Under the pieces are notes generated by a model. The model saw only the letters and a program-made list of their open reading frames with translations, was not told the DNA's origin and ran no database searches. A stretch of 64,000 bases of DNA from Microvirga sp. TS319. Its GTDB lineage: Bacteria; Pseudomonadota; Alphaproteobacteria; Rhizobiales; Beijerinckiaceae. Shown here one piece after another: positions 26,003 to 35,215 of this stretch; positions within the stretch are counted from its first letter, which is position 1, and each line of letters starts with the position of its first letter. The stretch covers positions 3,962,501-4,026,500 of the forward strand of contig NZ_JBGGGT010000002.1 in assembly GCF_041276405.1 (NCBI RefSeq). The letters are read 5' to 3'. The position numbers were made by a program, and so were the translations under genes.

Positions 26003-29000
26003 GCAACGATCTCGTCATTCCCGACTACACGAAGGACGCGCAGCGCCGCGCCGCGAACCCGCGCGCTTCCGCATGGGTGTCGGCGAATGCGGGCGCGGGC
26101 AAGACGAAGGTGCTGACCGACCGCGTCGTGCGCCTGCTGCTCTCAGGGTCCCTGCCCGGCCGCATCCTGTGCCTCACCTTCACCAAGGCGGCGGCCGCCA
26201 ACATGGCGATCCGCGTATTCGAGCGGCTGGGACGCTGGGTGACGATGGACGAGGACAGCCTCGTCGCGGAGCTCACGGAGCTCGAAGGCGCACGACCCAC
26301 GAAAAGCGAAGTGAAACTCGCGCGCACGCTCTTCGCGCGCGCCGTCGAGACGCCGGGCGGCTTGAAGATCGACACCATCCACGCCTTCTGCGAGCGGCTT
26401 CTCCATCTCGTGCCGTTCGAGGCCAACGTGCCGGCGCGCTTCGCCGTTCTGGACGAGAGCCAGAGCGACGAGATGCTGGCGCAGGCCGTGAAGAACGTTC
26501 TGGCGGATGCCTCGAACGGCAATTTCCCTCAGTTGAAGGATGCGCTCGACATCATCAGCGTGGATGCCGTGGGCGATGCGCTCACCGCCGTGCTCAACGC
26601 GGCCCTGCGCTGCAAGTCCTTCCTCCACGATCCCACCGGCGTCGCGCGGTTGCAGCGGGAACTCGGCCTGTCGGGAGACGAGACGCTTGCGGGCATCGAG
26701 CAGGCGATGCTGGAGGGCGGCTTCGCACCGGAGAGCTGGCCGGCGGTCGCGCAGGAGCTGATGACCGGGAAAGCCACCGATCAGGAGCGGGCGGCGTCCT
26801 TCGTCGCGGCCGCGGAGGCGAGCGATCCCGCCGAGAAGCTCAAGCACTATCTGTCCGTGTTCCTGAAGGAATCCGACGGTCTGCCGCGCGCGGAATCGCG
26901 TCTCGTCACCAAGTCGGTCGCTCCCGCCCTGAAGGAGCGGCTGCTCGACGAGCAAAGCCGCATCTGGCGGCTGATGGACAAGCGCAAGGCTGCGCGCGCC
27001 CTCGAGCGCACGCGGGCGCTGTTCCTGCTGGCGGCCGAGATTCACGACCGGGTCGAACAGGCGAAGATGCGGCTCGGCGCGCTCGACTTCCAGGATCTCA
27101 TCGACAGGACGCTGGCCCTGCTCTCGCGCGGCGACACGGCCTGGGTCCTCTACAAGCTCGATCGCGGCATCGACCATGTGCTGATCGACGAGGCGCAGGA
27201 TACGAACCCGCAGCAATGGGAGATCCTGCGCAAGATCACGGAAGATTTCACCGCAGGCGAAGGCGCCGCGAGCGGGCGCATCCGCACGCGCTTTGCCGTG
27301 GGCGACCCCAAGCAGTCGATCTACGGATTCCAGGGGGCGGTTCCCCTGGAATTCGAACTGACGCGCAAGAGCTGGATGAAGGAGGCGAGGAACGCGGCGC
27401 TTCATTTCGAAGACGTGTCGCTCACCATGTCCTTCCGCTCCACGAAGGCGGTTCTCTCGGCGGTGGACGCCACCTTCGCGGTCGAGAAGAACTTCAAGGG
27501 CCTGTCTTTCGAGGACAAGGCCGTCGGCACCGTGCACGAAAGCGCCCGCCCGCATGCGCCCGGTCTCGTGGAGCTGTGGCCGACGGAGACGCCCGCCACG
27601 GAGGAAGAGCCCGAGGCCTGGGTTCTTCCCGTCGACGAGCCCGAGCAGCAATCGCCGCCCGTCGTCGTGGCGCGTCGCGTCGCACAGGCGGTGAAATGCT
27701 GGACCACCAAGGGCGACGAGAACGGCCGCATGTGGAGCGCGGGCGACGTGCTCGTTCTCGTGCGCAAGCGCGGCGCCGCCTTCGAGGCGGTGATCCGCGC
27801 CTTGAAGGAAGCGGGCGTGCCCGTGGCGGGTGCGGACCGGCTCAATATCGGCGAGCATATCGCGGTGCTCGATCTTGTGGCGGCAGGACGAGCGGCGCTG
27901 CTGCCGGATGACGACCTGACGCTTGCGACCGCGCTGAAATCGCCGCTCGTCGGCTTCACCGACGACGATCTCATCCGCATCGCCGCCGGCCGAGCGGACG
28001 ACGCATCGCTCCATGCGGCTCTGCAGTGCCACGCGCAGGCCGGCGACGCCAAGGCGAAGCGCGGCTGCGAGGCGTTGCAGGCCTGGCGCGAACTTGCGGC
28101 GCAGAACGGCCCCTTCGGCTTCTTCGCCACCTTGCTCGGCCCGCGCGGCGGACGTTCGCAGCTCGTCGCGCGCCTGGGCAGCGAAGCGGGCGACGCCATC
28201 GACGCCTTTCTCTGCTTCGCGCATCAGTCGGAGATGACGGAAACGCCCTCGCTCACCGTCTTCCTCAATCGTTTCGAGTCGGCCTCGCACACGATCAAGC
28301 GCGATCTCGACTCCGTGAACAACGAAGTGCGCGTGATGACGGTGCACGGGGCCAAGGGCCTGGAGGCGCCGATCGTCATTCTCATCGACGGCTGCGAAGT
28401 GCTCGGCCGCGACCCGCCGCTGCTGTCGCTGCCGACAAGGACCGGCGAGACGATCCCCGTCTGGGCCCCGGGCCGGAGCGCCGATTGCAGCGTGATGGAG
28501 GAGGCGCGCGACGTCCTGCACGCCAAGGGCTACGAGGAGCACAACCGCCTTCTCTACGTGGCCATGACCCGCGCCAAGGACCGGCTGGTGATCGCGCCCT
28601 ATCTCACGGGACGCAAGGATTCGCCGCATGAGGCCTGGTGCGAGATGATCCGCCACGGGCTCGTCGAGAAGGCGGGCGGCCTGGAGCGCAGCGAAGCTCC
28701 CTATGGGCCCATCGAGCTCTGGCGCGAGGGGTCGCCGCTCGCGCGAACGCTCGCGGCGGAATCCGACGTCGCACCCCTCGAAGCCTTCGAGGTGCCGCAT
28801 TGGCTGAGCCTGACGGCTCGGCCGGAGCCGGAGCCCCTGCCGCCGATCCGCCCCTCCAGCGCCCTGGGCGCGGCCGACCGCATGACGCGGCCGGGGGACG
28901 GCCCCTATGCCCCCGAGGCGCGGCTTCGCGGTACCCTGGTCCATGCCCTGCTCGAACGCCTTCCTGCCCTCGATGCGGAGCATCGGGAGGCCATGGCGCG

Positions 29001-29436
29001 GTCCTATGTGCGGGCCCGGGCCCCGCGCCTCGCCCCCGAGATCTGCGAGACGGTGATCGCCAACGCTCTCGGCGTCCTGGAGCACGAGGATCTGAAGGCG
29101 CTTTTCGGGCCAGGCTCCCGGGCGGAAGCCCCCATCGCCGGCAAGGTGTCGACGATGGATGGAGAACTCATGGTCTCCGGCCAGATCGACCGCCTCGCGG
29201 TCCTGGAGCGCGAGGTCCTGGTGGCCGACTTCAAGACCACGGCCCGCGCGCCCAGACCTGGCCAGAAGCCGCCCCAAAGCTACGTGGCCCAGCTGGCGCT
29301 CTACCGGACCCTGCTCGCCGAGATCTACCCGAACAAGCGCATCCGCACCTTCCTGGTCTGGACCGCTGGACCGGTCATTCACGAGTTGATGGAACCCGAA
29401 CTGGAATCGGCTCTTACCCTCATCAAAGCGGCGTGA
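25999..29436 (+). CDS. addA: Double-strand break repair helicase-nuclease AddA
   Basis: A 1145-residue UvrD/RecB-type protein. Helicase motif I is ANAGAGKTKVL near residue 30, motif II LIDEAQDTNP near 395, motif III GDPKQSIYGFQGA near 435, motif V MTVHGAKGLEAPIV and motif VI LLYVAMTRAKDRL. The C-terminal nuclease has GQIDRL and VADFKTTARAP near 1076. It works with AddB on double-strand ends. The frame is open far upstream inside addB; the ATG at 25999, overlapping the addB stop, is the natural start (MSNDLVIPDYTKDAQRRAA). trxA follows 106 bases later. Confidence 0.95.
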   Translation: MSNDLVIPDYTKDAQRRAANPRASAWVSANAGAGKTKVLTDRVVRLLLSGSLPGRILCLTFTKAAAANMAIRVFERLGRWVTMDEDSLVAELTELEGARPTKSEVKLARTLFARAVETPGGLKIDTIHAFCERLLHLVPFEANVPARFAVLDESQSDEMLAQAVKNVLADASNGNFPQLKDALDIISVDAVGDALTAVLNAALRCKSFLHDPTGVARLQRELGLSGDETLAGIEQAMLEGGFAPESWPAVAQELMTGKATDQERAASFVAAAEASDPAEKLKHYLSVFLKESDGLPRAESRLVTKSVAPALKERLLDEQSRIWRLMDKRKAARALERTRALFLLAAEIHDRVEQAKMRLGALDFQDLIDRTLALLSRGDTAWVLYKLDRGIDHVLIDEAQDTNPQQWEILRKITEDFTAGEGAASGRIRTRFAVGDPKQSIYGFQGAVPLEFELTRKSWMKEARNAALHFEDVSLTMSFRSTKAVLSAVDATFAVEKNFKGLSFEDKAVGTVHESARPHAPGLVELWPTETPATEEEPEAWVLPVDEPEQQSPPVVVARRVAQAVKCWTTKGDENGRMWSAGDVLVLVRKRGAAFEAVIRALKEAGVPVAGADRLNIGEHIAVLDLVAAGRAALLPDDDLTLATALKSPLVGFTDDDLIRIAAGRADDASLHAALQCHAQAGDAKAKRGCEALQAWRELAAQNGPFGFFATLLGPRGGRSQLVARLGSEAGDAIDAFLCFAHQSEMTETPSLTVFLNRFESASHTIKRDLDSVNNEVRVMTVHGAKGLEAPIVILIDGCEVLGRDPPLLSLPTRTGETIPVWAPGRSADCSVMEEARDVLHAKGYEEHNRLLYVAMTRAKDRLVIAPYLTGRKDSPHEAWCEMIRHGLVEKAGGLERSEAPYGPIELWREGSPLARTLAAESDVAPLEAFEVPHWLSLTARPEPEPLPPIRPSSALGAADRMTRPGDGPYAPEARLRGTLVHALLERLPALDAEHREAMARSYVRARAPRLAPEICETVIANALGVLEHEDLKALFGPGSRAEAPIAGKVSTMDGELMVSGQIDRLAVLEREVLVADFKTTARAPRPGQKPPQSYVAQLALYRTLLAEIYPNKRIRTFLVWTAGPVIHELMEPELESALTLIKAA

Positions 29437-29542
29437 GGGGAAGATAGCCCTTGCTTGATTCCCCGATCCGCCGTTCTTACCTTGGCTCTATCGTCGAGCG
29501 GCTCGCCTTGAGTCGCGGTATCAGAAATTCAAAGGTGATGTG

Positions 29543-29863
29543 ATGGCGACCTTTAAGGTGACCGACGCGAGCTTCGCGCAGGACGTCCTGCAATCCTCCG
29601 AGCCCGTCGTGGTCGATTTCTGGGCGGAGTGGTGCGGCCCCTGCCGCATGATCGGCCCGGCTCTGGAAGAGATTTCCAACGAGATGGAAGGCCGCGTGAA
29701 GATCGCGAAGGTGAACGTGGACGAGAACCCGCAGATCGCCTCGCAGCTCGGCATCCGGTCGATCCCGGCGCTCATGATGTTCAAGGGCGGCCAAGTGGTG
29801 GCCCAGAAGATCGGCGCTGCCCCGAAGGGCGACCTCACCAAGTGGATTCAGACCTCGGCCTGA
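29543..29863 (+). CDS. trxA: Thioredoxin
   Basis: A 106-residue classical thioredoxin with the active site WCGPC at residues 30-34, the cis-proline loop RSIPALMMF and normal length. It reduces protein disulfides and is regenerated by thioredoxin reductase. GTG at 29540 directly precedes ATG 29543; the ATG ([11 protein letters not shown]) is the usual start. It ends the forward-strand block that began at ahcY and is followed by a strong terminator. Confidence 0.96.
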   Translation: MATFKVTDASFAQDVLQSSEPVVVDFWAEWCGPCRMIGPALEEISNEMEGRVKIAKVNVDENPQIASQLGIRSIPALMMFKGGQVVAQKIGAAPKGDLTKWIQTSA

Positions 29864-29885
29864 TCACTCCAGCGCCTGAGACTGG

Positions 29886-29910
29886 AAAGGGGCCGAACCG
29901 GCCCCTTTTT
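29886..29910 (+). terminator. Rho-independent terminator of trxA
   Basis: AAAGGGGCCG, loop AAC, CGGCCCCTTT and further T's to 29910: a 10-bp stem with a U-tract. Confidence 0.92.
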
Positions 29911-29925
29911 CGCGTCCGGTCCTTA

Positions 29926-30146
29926 GCGCATCGTGCGAAAAAGTGGATCCGGTTTTTCGCGAGAACGATGCGCTCTTGCCAAGAAGGGAGCATCGGATCG
30001 AATCCCCAAAAGTGCAAGTCCGCTTTTGGGTCCGATGCTCTGACAACCGGACGTGTCATCGAGCTCACGCCCGATGCAGTCAGTCTCTGTTTTCGAGCAT
30101 CTTTCCACGCAAAACCGGTTCCCACTTTTGCGTTCGATGCTCTAGG
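29926..30146. repeat. Palindromic intergenic repeats, family A (copies 5 and 6)
   Basis: Between convergent genes. Copy 5 (~29927-30043): gcgcatcgtgcgaaaaagtg, atccggtttttcgcg, gaacgatgcgctc, then gggagcatcggatc closed by gtccgatgctc, with an AAAAGTG...CTTTTGG inner pair. Copy 6 (~30096-30144): gagcatctttccacgc, aaaccggttcccactttt, gcgttcgatgctc. Copy 6 runs into the last codons of the VOC gene. Confidence 0.78.
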
Positions 30147-30549
30147 CCCGCTCCATGGCATCCTGGTCCATGTAGACGATTTCCCAGATATGCCCGTCGA
30201 GATCGCTGAAGCTTCGGCCGAACATGAAGCCGTGATCCTCCGGCTCCCGCATTTCCCGGCCGCCCTGGGCCAGAGCCCTCTCCACCAGCTGGTTCACCCG
30301 CTTCCGGCTCTCCACCGCAAGGCTGGTGAGCACCTCGGTCATGCGCGAGGTATCGGCCACGGGTCGGCGAGCGACCTCCCGGAACTTCGCCTCCGTGAGC
30401 AGCATGGCGAAGATGTCGTCGGAGATCGCCATGCAGGCGGCGGTCTCATCGCTGAGCTGCGCGTTGAAGCCGAAGCCCATCGTCTCAAAAAACCGCACCG
30501 ACCGCTGAAGATCCTTCACCGGCAGGTTGACGTAGATTTTGGTGGCCAT
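30142..30549 (-). CDS. VOC-superfamily (glyoxalase/bleomycin-resistance-like) protein
   Basis: A 135-residue vicinal-oxygen-chelate protein with two beta-alpha-beta-beta-beta halves: KIYVNLPVKDLQRSVRFFETMGF at the N-terminus, and a C-terminal GRSFSDLDGHIWEIVYMD in which the Glu before the last strand is a typical metal ligand. It is related to the PhnB/YaeR-like group of unknown substrates. It is encoded 11 bases after the folC stop on the same strand, so it is probably co-transcribed; it looks like an addition to the usual folC-trxA junction. A family A repeat abuts its 3' end. Confidence 0.82.
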   Translation of the reverse strand: MATKIYVNLPVKDLQRSVRFFETMGFGFNAQLSDETAACMAISDDIFAMLLTEAKFREVARRPVADTSRMTEVLTSLAVESRKRVNQLVERALAQGGREMREPEDHGFMFGRSFSDLDGHIWEIVYMDQDAMERA

Positions 30550-30560
30550 GGCCGCTTTCC

Positions 30561-31886
30561 TTATTCGGGCAGCGTTCCATTGGCTGCCAGCACCTCACCT
30601 GCCAGATAGAGCGAACCGCAGATCAAGACACGGGGCGGGCGTTCCCAAACGTAGTTGTGGAGCGAAGCCAATGCGGATTCGACACTCGGTGCGACGGAGG
30701 TGGTAAGCCCGACGCTCACCGCGATGGCGGCCACTTCCTCGGCGGGACGCGCCGCGATCTGGCCGGAAATCGGCACGGCGATCACCTCCCGCGCGAGGCC
30801 GGAGAAGTTCTTGAAGAAGGCCTGGGAGTCCTTGGTGCCGAGCATGCCGGCGATCACCACGAGCGGCGCATCGTTGCGTTCGCTCTGATCGGCCATGGCG
30901 GCGGCCAGAACGCGCCCGCCATCGATGTTGTGCCCGCCGTCGAGCCACAACTCGCTGCCGTGCGGGGCGATTTCCGGCAGGCGTCCCTTCGAGAGACGCT
31001 GCAACCGTCCGGGCCATTCGGCGCGGGTGAGCCCCGCCTCGAAGGCAGAGGTCTCGAACTGTTCGAAACCGGCCGCCCGCAGGGCCGCGATGGCCGTGCC
31101 CGCATTGGTGAACTGATGCCGCCCGATGAGCTTCGGACGCGGCAGGTCGAGCAAGCCCCTCTCGTCCTGGTAGACGAGACGGCCGCCCTCTTCGTGGATG
31201 GAGAAGTCCTGCTGGCCGATGATCAGCGGGGAGGCGCCGATGCGCTCCGCTTCGTCGTGCAGGGTCTGATCGGCCTCCACGTAATCCTGCGGCGCGATGA
31301 TGGCCGGGCATCCGCGTTTGAAGATCCCCGCCTTTTCCTTGGCGATGGCCTCAAGGGTCGTGCCGAGATATTCCGCGTGGTCGTGGCCGATCGGCGTCAC
31401 AACGGCGGCGGCGGGCCTGTCGATGACGTTCGTGGCGTCGAAGCGCCCGCCCAGCCCCACTTCGAGCAGCAGCACATCGGCCGGCTCCTCCGCGAAGATC
31501 AGCAGCGCCGCGGCCGTGGTGATCTCGAATACGGTGATCGGTTCGCCCGCATTCACCGCCTCGCACCGGCGGAAGGCTTCGACGAGGCGATCCTCGCTCA
31601 CATATTGCCCGCCGCCGAAGCGCCCGAGACGGATGCGCTCGTGGAAACGCACAAGATGGGGTGAGGTATAGACATGAACGGCGAGGCCCGCGCTCTCCAG
31701 GATCGCCCGCATGAAGGCGATGGTGGAGCCCTTGCCGTTGGTGCCCGCCACATGAATGACGGGCGGCAGACGGCGCTCGGGATGACCGAGCTTTGCGAGC
31801 AGCCGCTGGATGCGCCCGAGCGACAGATCGATGGTCTTCGGGTGCAGGGCGAGAAACCGCGCGATCAGCGCATCGGAAGAGTCCAC
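30561..31886 (-). CDS. folC: Dihydrofolate synthase / folylpolyglutamate synthase
   Basis: A 441-residue Mur-ligase-type enzyme that adds glutamate to dihydropteroate and then to folates. The ATP loop HVAGTNGKGSTIAF is near residue 45, GLGGRFDATNVI near 145 marks the folate/ATP region, and the C-terminal Mur-ligase domain carries ELWLDGGHN near 315. It lies 14 bases after accD in the same orientation. accD-folC pairing is widespread in bacteria and reflects a shared transcript rather than shared chemistry. Confidence 0.95.
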   Translation of the reverse strand: MDSSDALIARFLALHPKTIDLSLGRIQRLLAKLGHPERRLPPVIHVAGTNGKGSTIAFMRAILESAGLAVHVYTSPHLVRFHERIRLGRFGGGQYVSEDRLVEAFRRCEAVNAGEPITVFEITTAAALLIFAEEPADVLLLEVGLGGRFDATNVIDRPAAAVVTPIGHDHAEYLGTTLEAIAKEKAGIFKRGCPAIIAPQDYVEADQTLHDEAERIGASPLIIGQQDFSIHEEGGRLVYQDERGLLDLPRPKLIGRHQFTNAGTAIAALRAAGFEQFETSAFEAGLTRAEWPGRLQRLSKGRLPEIAPHGSELWLDGGHNIDGGRVLAAAMADQSERNDAPLVVIAGMLGTKDSQAFFKNFSGLAREVIAVPISGQIAARPAEEVAAIAVSVGLTTSVAPSVESALASLHNYVWERPPRVLICGSLYLAGEVLAANGTLPE

Positions 31887-31900
31887 CGCCCTGCCCTCAC

Positions 31901-32803
31901 TTATTCGGCCGCAGCCGCGACATCGGTCGTGATCGTGCCCTCGGTCGGAGCCGCCGCCGGAGCCTTCATGAACAGGCGCGAGAGACGGGCGATCGTCGGC
32001 TTCAGGTCATGGCGGTGCACCACCATGTCCACCATGCCGTGCTCCTTCAGGTATTCGGAACGCTGGAAGCCGTCAGGCAGCTTCTCGCGGATGGTCTGCT
32101 CGATCACGCGCGGACCGGCAAAGCCGATGAGCGCGCCGGGCTCAGCGAGATGCACGTCGCCCAGCATGGCATAGGATGCGGTCACGCCGCCGGTGGTCGG
32201 GTTCGTGAGCACGACGATATAGGGCAGGCGCGCATCGCGCAGGCGGCGGATCGCCACCGTGGTGCGCGGCATCTGCATGAGCGAGAGAATGCCCTCCTGC
32301 ATGCGTGCGCCGCCAGAACCGGCGAAGAGCACGAAGGGCGTCTTCTTGTCGAGGGCCGTCTCGGCGCCTTTGACGAAGGCCTCGCCCGCCGCCATGCCCA
32401 GCGAGCCGCCCATGAAGCCGAAATCCTGCACGGCGATGGTCATCGGCAGCTCGTCGACGCGGCCGAAGCCCACCTTGAAGGCATCCTGCTGGCCCGTCTT
32501 GGTGCGGGCGTCCTTCAGGCGGTCGATGTAGCGCTTCTCATCGCGGAACTTCAGGGGATCGACGGGCACTTCGGGAAGCGCCACATCGAGCCAGGTGCCC
32601 CCGTCGAACATGAGCTGGAGGCGCTGCGTGGCCGAGATGCGCATGTGGTGGTTCGAGCCGGGAATGACCCACTGGTTCGCCTCCACGTCCTTGTGGAAGA
32701 CCACCTGTCCCGTATCCGGGCACTTGATCCAGAGATTGTCCGGCGTCTCGCGCTTGAAGAGCGTCTTGATCTTCGGACGGACGACTTCGGAAATCCAGTT
32801 CAT
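31901..32803 (-). CDS. accD: Acetyl-CoA carboxylase carboxyltransferase subunit beta
   Basis: A 300-residue carboxyltransferase beta subunit that makes malonyl-CoA with AccA. The crotonase-like core contains [16 protein letters not shown] and [12 protein letters not shown]. The N-terminal zinc ribbon of the E. coli protein (four cysteines) is degenerate: the segment reads [16 protein letters not shown] and [14 protein letters not shown], with only Cys28 left, so zinc is very unlikely to bind. I recall similar loss in other Hyphomicrobiales. The start at 32803 ([11 protein letters not shown]) is favoured over an upstream ATG at 32884 whose product is translated from a repeat. Confidence 0.94.
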   Translation of the reverse strand: MNWISEVVRPKIKTLFKRETPDNLWIKCPDTGQVVFHKDVEANQWVIPGSNHHMRISATQRLQLMFDGGTWLDVALPEVPVDPLKFRDEKRYIDRLKDARTKTGQQDAFKVGFGRVDELPMTIAVQDFGFMGGSLGMAAGEAFVKGAETALDKKTPFVLFAGSGGARMQEGILSLMQMPRTTVAIRRLRDARLPYIVVLTNPTTGGVTASYAMLGDVHLAEPGALIGFAGPRVIEQTIREKLPDGFQRSEYLKEHGMVDMVVHRHDLKPTIARLSRLFMKAPAAAPTEGTITTDVAAAAE

Positions 32804-32818
32804 CGCTTCAATCCTCTC

Positions 32819-32905
32819 GTCATGGCCGGGCTTGCCCGGGCCATCCACGTCTGTCCACGCGGTCGAAGGCGTGGATGCCCGCATCGCGTGCGGGCGAGAC
32901 GTTCA
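32819..32905. repeat. Intergenic repeat, family B (copy 2)
   Basis: Between trpA and accD. It contains an inverted GGCCGGGC/GCCCGGGCC pair at 32824-32841 with atccacgtct after it, and gcgtggatgcccgcatcgcg near 32868, matching pieces of the family B elements at 8.6 and 33.8 kb. It is transcribed within the trpA-accD unit. Confidence 0.55.
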
Positions 32906-32908
32906 GTG

Positions 32909-33748
32909 TCATGCCGCCGCGCGCTTTTCCACCGAGCGCACGCCTTCGCTCAATTCCTTCACCAAGGTGGTGACGGCCTCGACCGAACGCGAGGTCGCGC
33001 GGCCCTGATCGTCGAGGGTGCCCTTCAGCGCATCGATGAGCGCCGAGCCCACCACGACGCCGTCGGCGCCTTTCGCCACCGCCGCCGCATGCGCGCCGCT
33101 CTTCACGCCGAAGCCCACCACGACCGGCAGGGGCGTATGATGCTTGATGCGCTCCACCGCCGTGGCGACCTTGCCGAAATCGGGCGTCGCCGCACCCGTG
33201 ATGCCGGTGATCGAAACGTAATAAACGAACCCGGCCGTATTGGCGAGCACCGCCGGCAGGCGGCGATCGTCCGTGGTCGGAGTGGCCAGGCGAATGAAGG
33301 CAAGTCCCGCCTTCAGGGCCGGCAGGCACAGCTCGTCGTCCTCCTCGGGAGGCAGATCCACCACGATGAGGCCGTCGACCCCGGCATCCTTGGCATCGGT
33401 CAGGAAGCGATCGACGCCATAGACGTAGATCGGGTTGAAATAGCCCATCAGGATCACGGGCGTATCCTGATCCTCGGCCCGGAAGCGGCGGATGAGCTCG
33501 AGGGTCTTGACCGTGTCCTGGCCCACCTTCAGGGCCCGCAGTCCCGCCGCCTGGATCGCCGGACCGTCGGCCATGGGATCCGTGAACGGCAGGCCGAACT
33601 CGACGATGTCGGCCCCCGCCTTGGGCAGGCTCTTCAGGATCGCGAGGGAAGTCTCGGGGTCCGGGTCTCCCGCCATGATGTAGGTCACGAGAGCGGCGCG
33701 GCCTTCCGCACGGCATTGTTCAAAACGGGCTTCGATGCGCTTGGTCAT
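32909..33748 (-). CDS. trpA: Tryptophan synthase alpha chain
   Basis: A 279-residue TIM-barrel enzyme that cleaves indole-glycerol phosphate to indole and glyceraldehyde-3-phosphate. The catalytic glutamate is in [18 protein letters not shown] near residue 50, and the second catalytic Asp is in the [13 protein letters not shown] strand. The phosphate-binding GFGVKSG and VVGSALID loops are present. It lies downstream of trpB in the order trpF-trpB-trpA, which is separate from trpEDC as in other Hyphomicrobiales. Confidence 0.96.
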   Translation of the reverse strand: MTKRIEARFEQCRAEGRAALVTYIMAGDPDPETSLAILKSLPKAGADIVEFGLPFTDPMADGPAIQAAGLRALKVGQDTVKTLELIRRFRAEDQDTPVILMGYFNPIYVYGVDRFLTDAKDAGVDGLIVVDLPPEEDDELCLPALKAGLAFIRLATPTTDDRRLPAVLANTAGFVYYVSITGITGAATPDFGKVATAVERIKHHTPLPVVVGFGVKSGAHAAAVAKGADGVVVGSALIDALKGTLDDQGRATSRSVEAVTTLVKELSEGVRSVEKRAAA

Positions 33749-33797
33749 GGGCGGGTCTTTAGCACGGGAAGGAGACGGGATGAAATCGTTTAACGCA

Positions 33798-33905
33798 TGT
33801 CGTCATGCCCGCGCCTAGCGCGGGTATCCACGTCTTTGCGGCGCTGCGGATGCCAAGACGTGGATGGCCGGGAAATCCCCGGATCGAGTCCGGGGATGAC
33901 CAAGA
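33798..33905. repeat. Intergenic repeat, family B (copy 3)
   Basis: Between trpB and trpA. It has an outer inverted pair CCACGTCTT...AAGACGTGG (about 33828-33862) and an inner hairpin CCCCGGA (33877-33883)/TCCGGGG (33889-33895). The stretch ccaagacgtggatggccggg here differs by only two bases from the one at 8585-8604. Confidence 0.75.
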
Positions 33906-33916
33906 CAAGCGGAGTG

Positions 33917-35164
33917 TTAAGCGATCTCGGTCCCCAGATGCTCGGCGATCTGGAACAGGTCCTTGTCGCCGCGGCCGCTGATATTGACCACCATCAGGTG
34001 ATCCTTCGGCTTCTTGGGCGCGAGCTCCATGACCTTGGCGAGCGCGTGGCTGGGCTCCAGCGCGGGCAGGATGCCCTCGAGACGCGCGCAGAGCTGGAAG
34101 GCCTCCAGCGCCTCCTCGTCGGTGGCGGAGATGTAGTTCACGCGGCCCATCTCGTGCAGCCATGCATGCTCGGGGCCGATCCCGGGATAGTCGAGGCCCG
34201 CCGAGATCGAGTGGGCGTCGTTGATCTGCCCGTCATGGTTCATGAGCAGATAGGTGCGGTTGCCGTGCAGCACCCCCGGACGACCGCCGCTGAGCGAGGC
34301 CGCATGGAGCTTGTCGAGCCCATGGCCCGCGGCCTCCACGCCGTAGATCTCGATGCCCTTGTCGTCGAGGAACGGATGGAACAGCCCGATGGCGTTGGAG
34401 CCGCCGCCGATGCAGGCGACGAGCGAATCCGGCAGGCGGCCTTCGGCCTCCATCATCTGCGCGCGGGTCTCGTCGCCGATGACGCATTGGAAATCGCGCA
34501 CCATGGCGGGATAGGGATGCGGGCCCGCCACCGTGCCGATGCAGTAGAAGGTGTCGGCCACGTTCGTCACCCAATCGCGCAGGGCCTCGTTCATGGCATC
34601 CTTGAGCGTCCTGGTGCCCGACTGGACCGGCACCACCTTGGCGCCCAGCATGTTCATGCGGAAGACGTTGGGCTTCTGCCGCTCCACGTCGACAGCGCCC
34701 ATGTAGACGATGCATTCGAGGCCGAAGCGCGCGCAGAGGGTGGCGGTGGCGACACCATGCTGGCCTGCGCCGGTTTCGGCGATGATGCGCTTCTTGCCCA
34801 TGCGGCGGGCGAGAAGGATCTGGCCCAGCACGTTGTTCACCTTGTGGGCGCCGGTATGGTTCAGCTCCTCGCGCTTGAAGTAGATCTTCGCGCCCCCGAG
34901 ATGCTCCGTCATGCGCTCCGCGAAATAGAGCGGGCTCGGACGGCCGATATAGTGCTTGGAGAAATACTCCATGTCGGCATGGAAGGCCGGATCGTTCCTG
35001 GCCTCGTCATAAGCCTTCTCCAGCTCGAGAATGTTCGGCATCAGGGTCTCGGCGACGAAACGTCCGCCGAACTGACCGAAATGCCCGCGCTCGTCGGGAC
35101 CGGTGCGGAAGGAATTGGGGTGGGCTTGAGCTGACACGGGCCTGTCCTGCCTTAAATTGAGCAT
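33917..35164 (-). CDS. trpB: Tryptophan synthase beta chain
   Basis: A 415-residue PLP enzyme that condenses indole with serine. The PLP lysine is in the [13 protein letters not shown] motif. [13 protein letters not shown] is the substrate loop, and [13 protein letters not shown] binds the PLP phosphate. The N-terminus ([19 protein letters not shown]) may be longer than needed; a start at a later codon near the conserved [15 protein letters not shown] is not excluded. It follows trpF by a 51-base gap that holds a family A-like hairpin. Confidence 0.96.
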   Translation of the reverse strand: MLNLRQDRPVSAQAHPNSFRTGPDERGHFGQFGGRFVAETLMPNILELEKAYDEARNDPAFHADMEYFSKHYIGRPSPLYFAERMTEHLGGAKIYFKREELNHTGAHKVNNVLGQILLARRMGKKRIIAETGAGQHGVATATLCARFGLECIVYMGAVDVERQKPNVFRMNMLGAKVVPVQSGTRTLKDAMNEALRDWVTNVADTFYCIGTVAGPHPYPAMVRDFQCVIGDETRAQMMEAEGRLPDSLVACIGGGSNAIGLFHPFLDDKGIEIYGVEAAGHGLDKLHAASLSGGRPGVLHGNRTYLLMNHDGQINDAHSISAGLDYPGIGPEHAWLHEMGRVNYISATDEEALEAFQLCARLEGILPALEPSHALAKVMELAPKKPKDHLMVVNISGRGDKDLFQIAEHLGTEIA

Positions 35165-35210
35165 TTCCCGGAAAGTGGATGCCGGTTTCCCTGTCGAGGA
35201 AATGCGTACT
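35165..35210. repeat. Short family A-like hairpin between trpF and trpB
   Basis: gcatttcccggaaagtggat and gccggtttccctgtcgagg, then aaatgc, form an imperfect inverted repeat with GCATTTCC/GGAAATGC arms. It has the same architecture as family A but diverged arms, and sits inside the trp transcription unit. Confidence 0.55.
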
Positions 35211-35215
35211 TCCTT

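Noticed and set aside
26143..29382. A 1079-codon open frame on the reverse strand across addA
   Set aside because: It mirrors a clearly real helicase gene; long antisense frames are common at this GC content because of third-position bias, and its product has the Arg/Gly/Leu-heavy look of a shadow.
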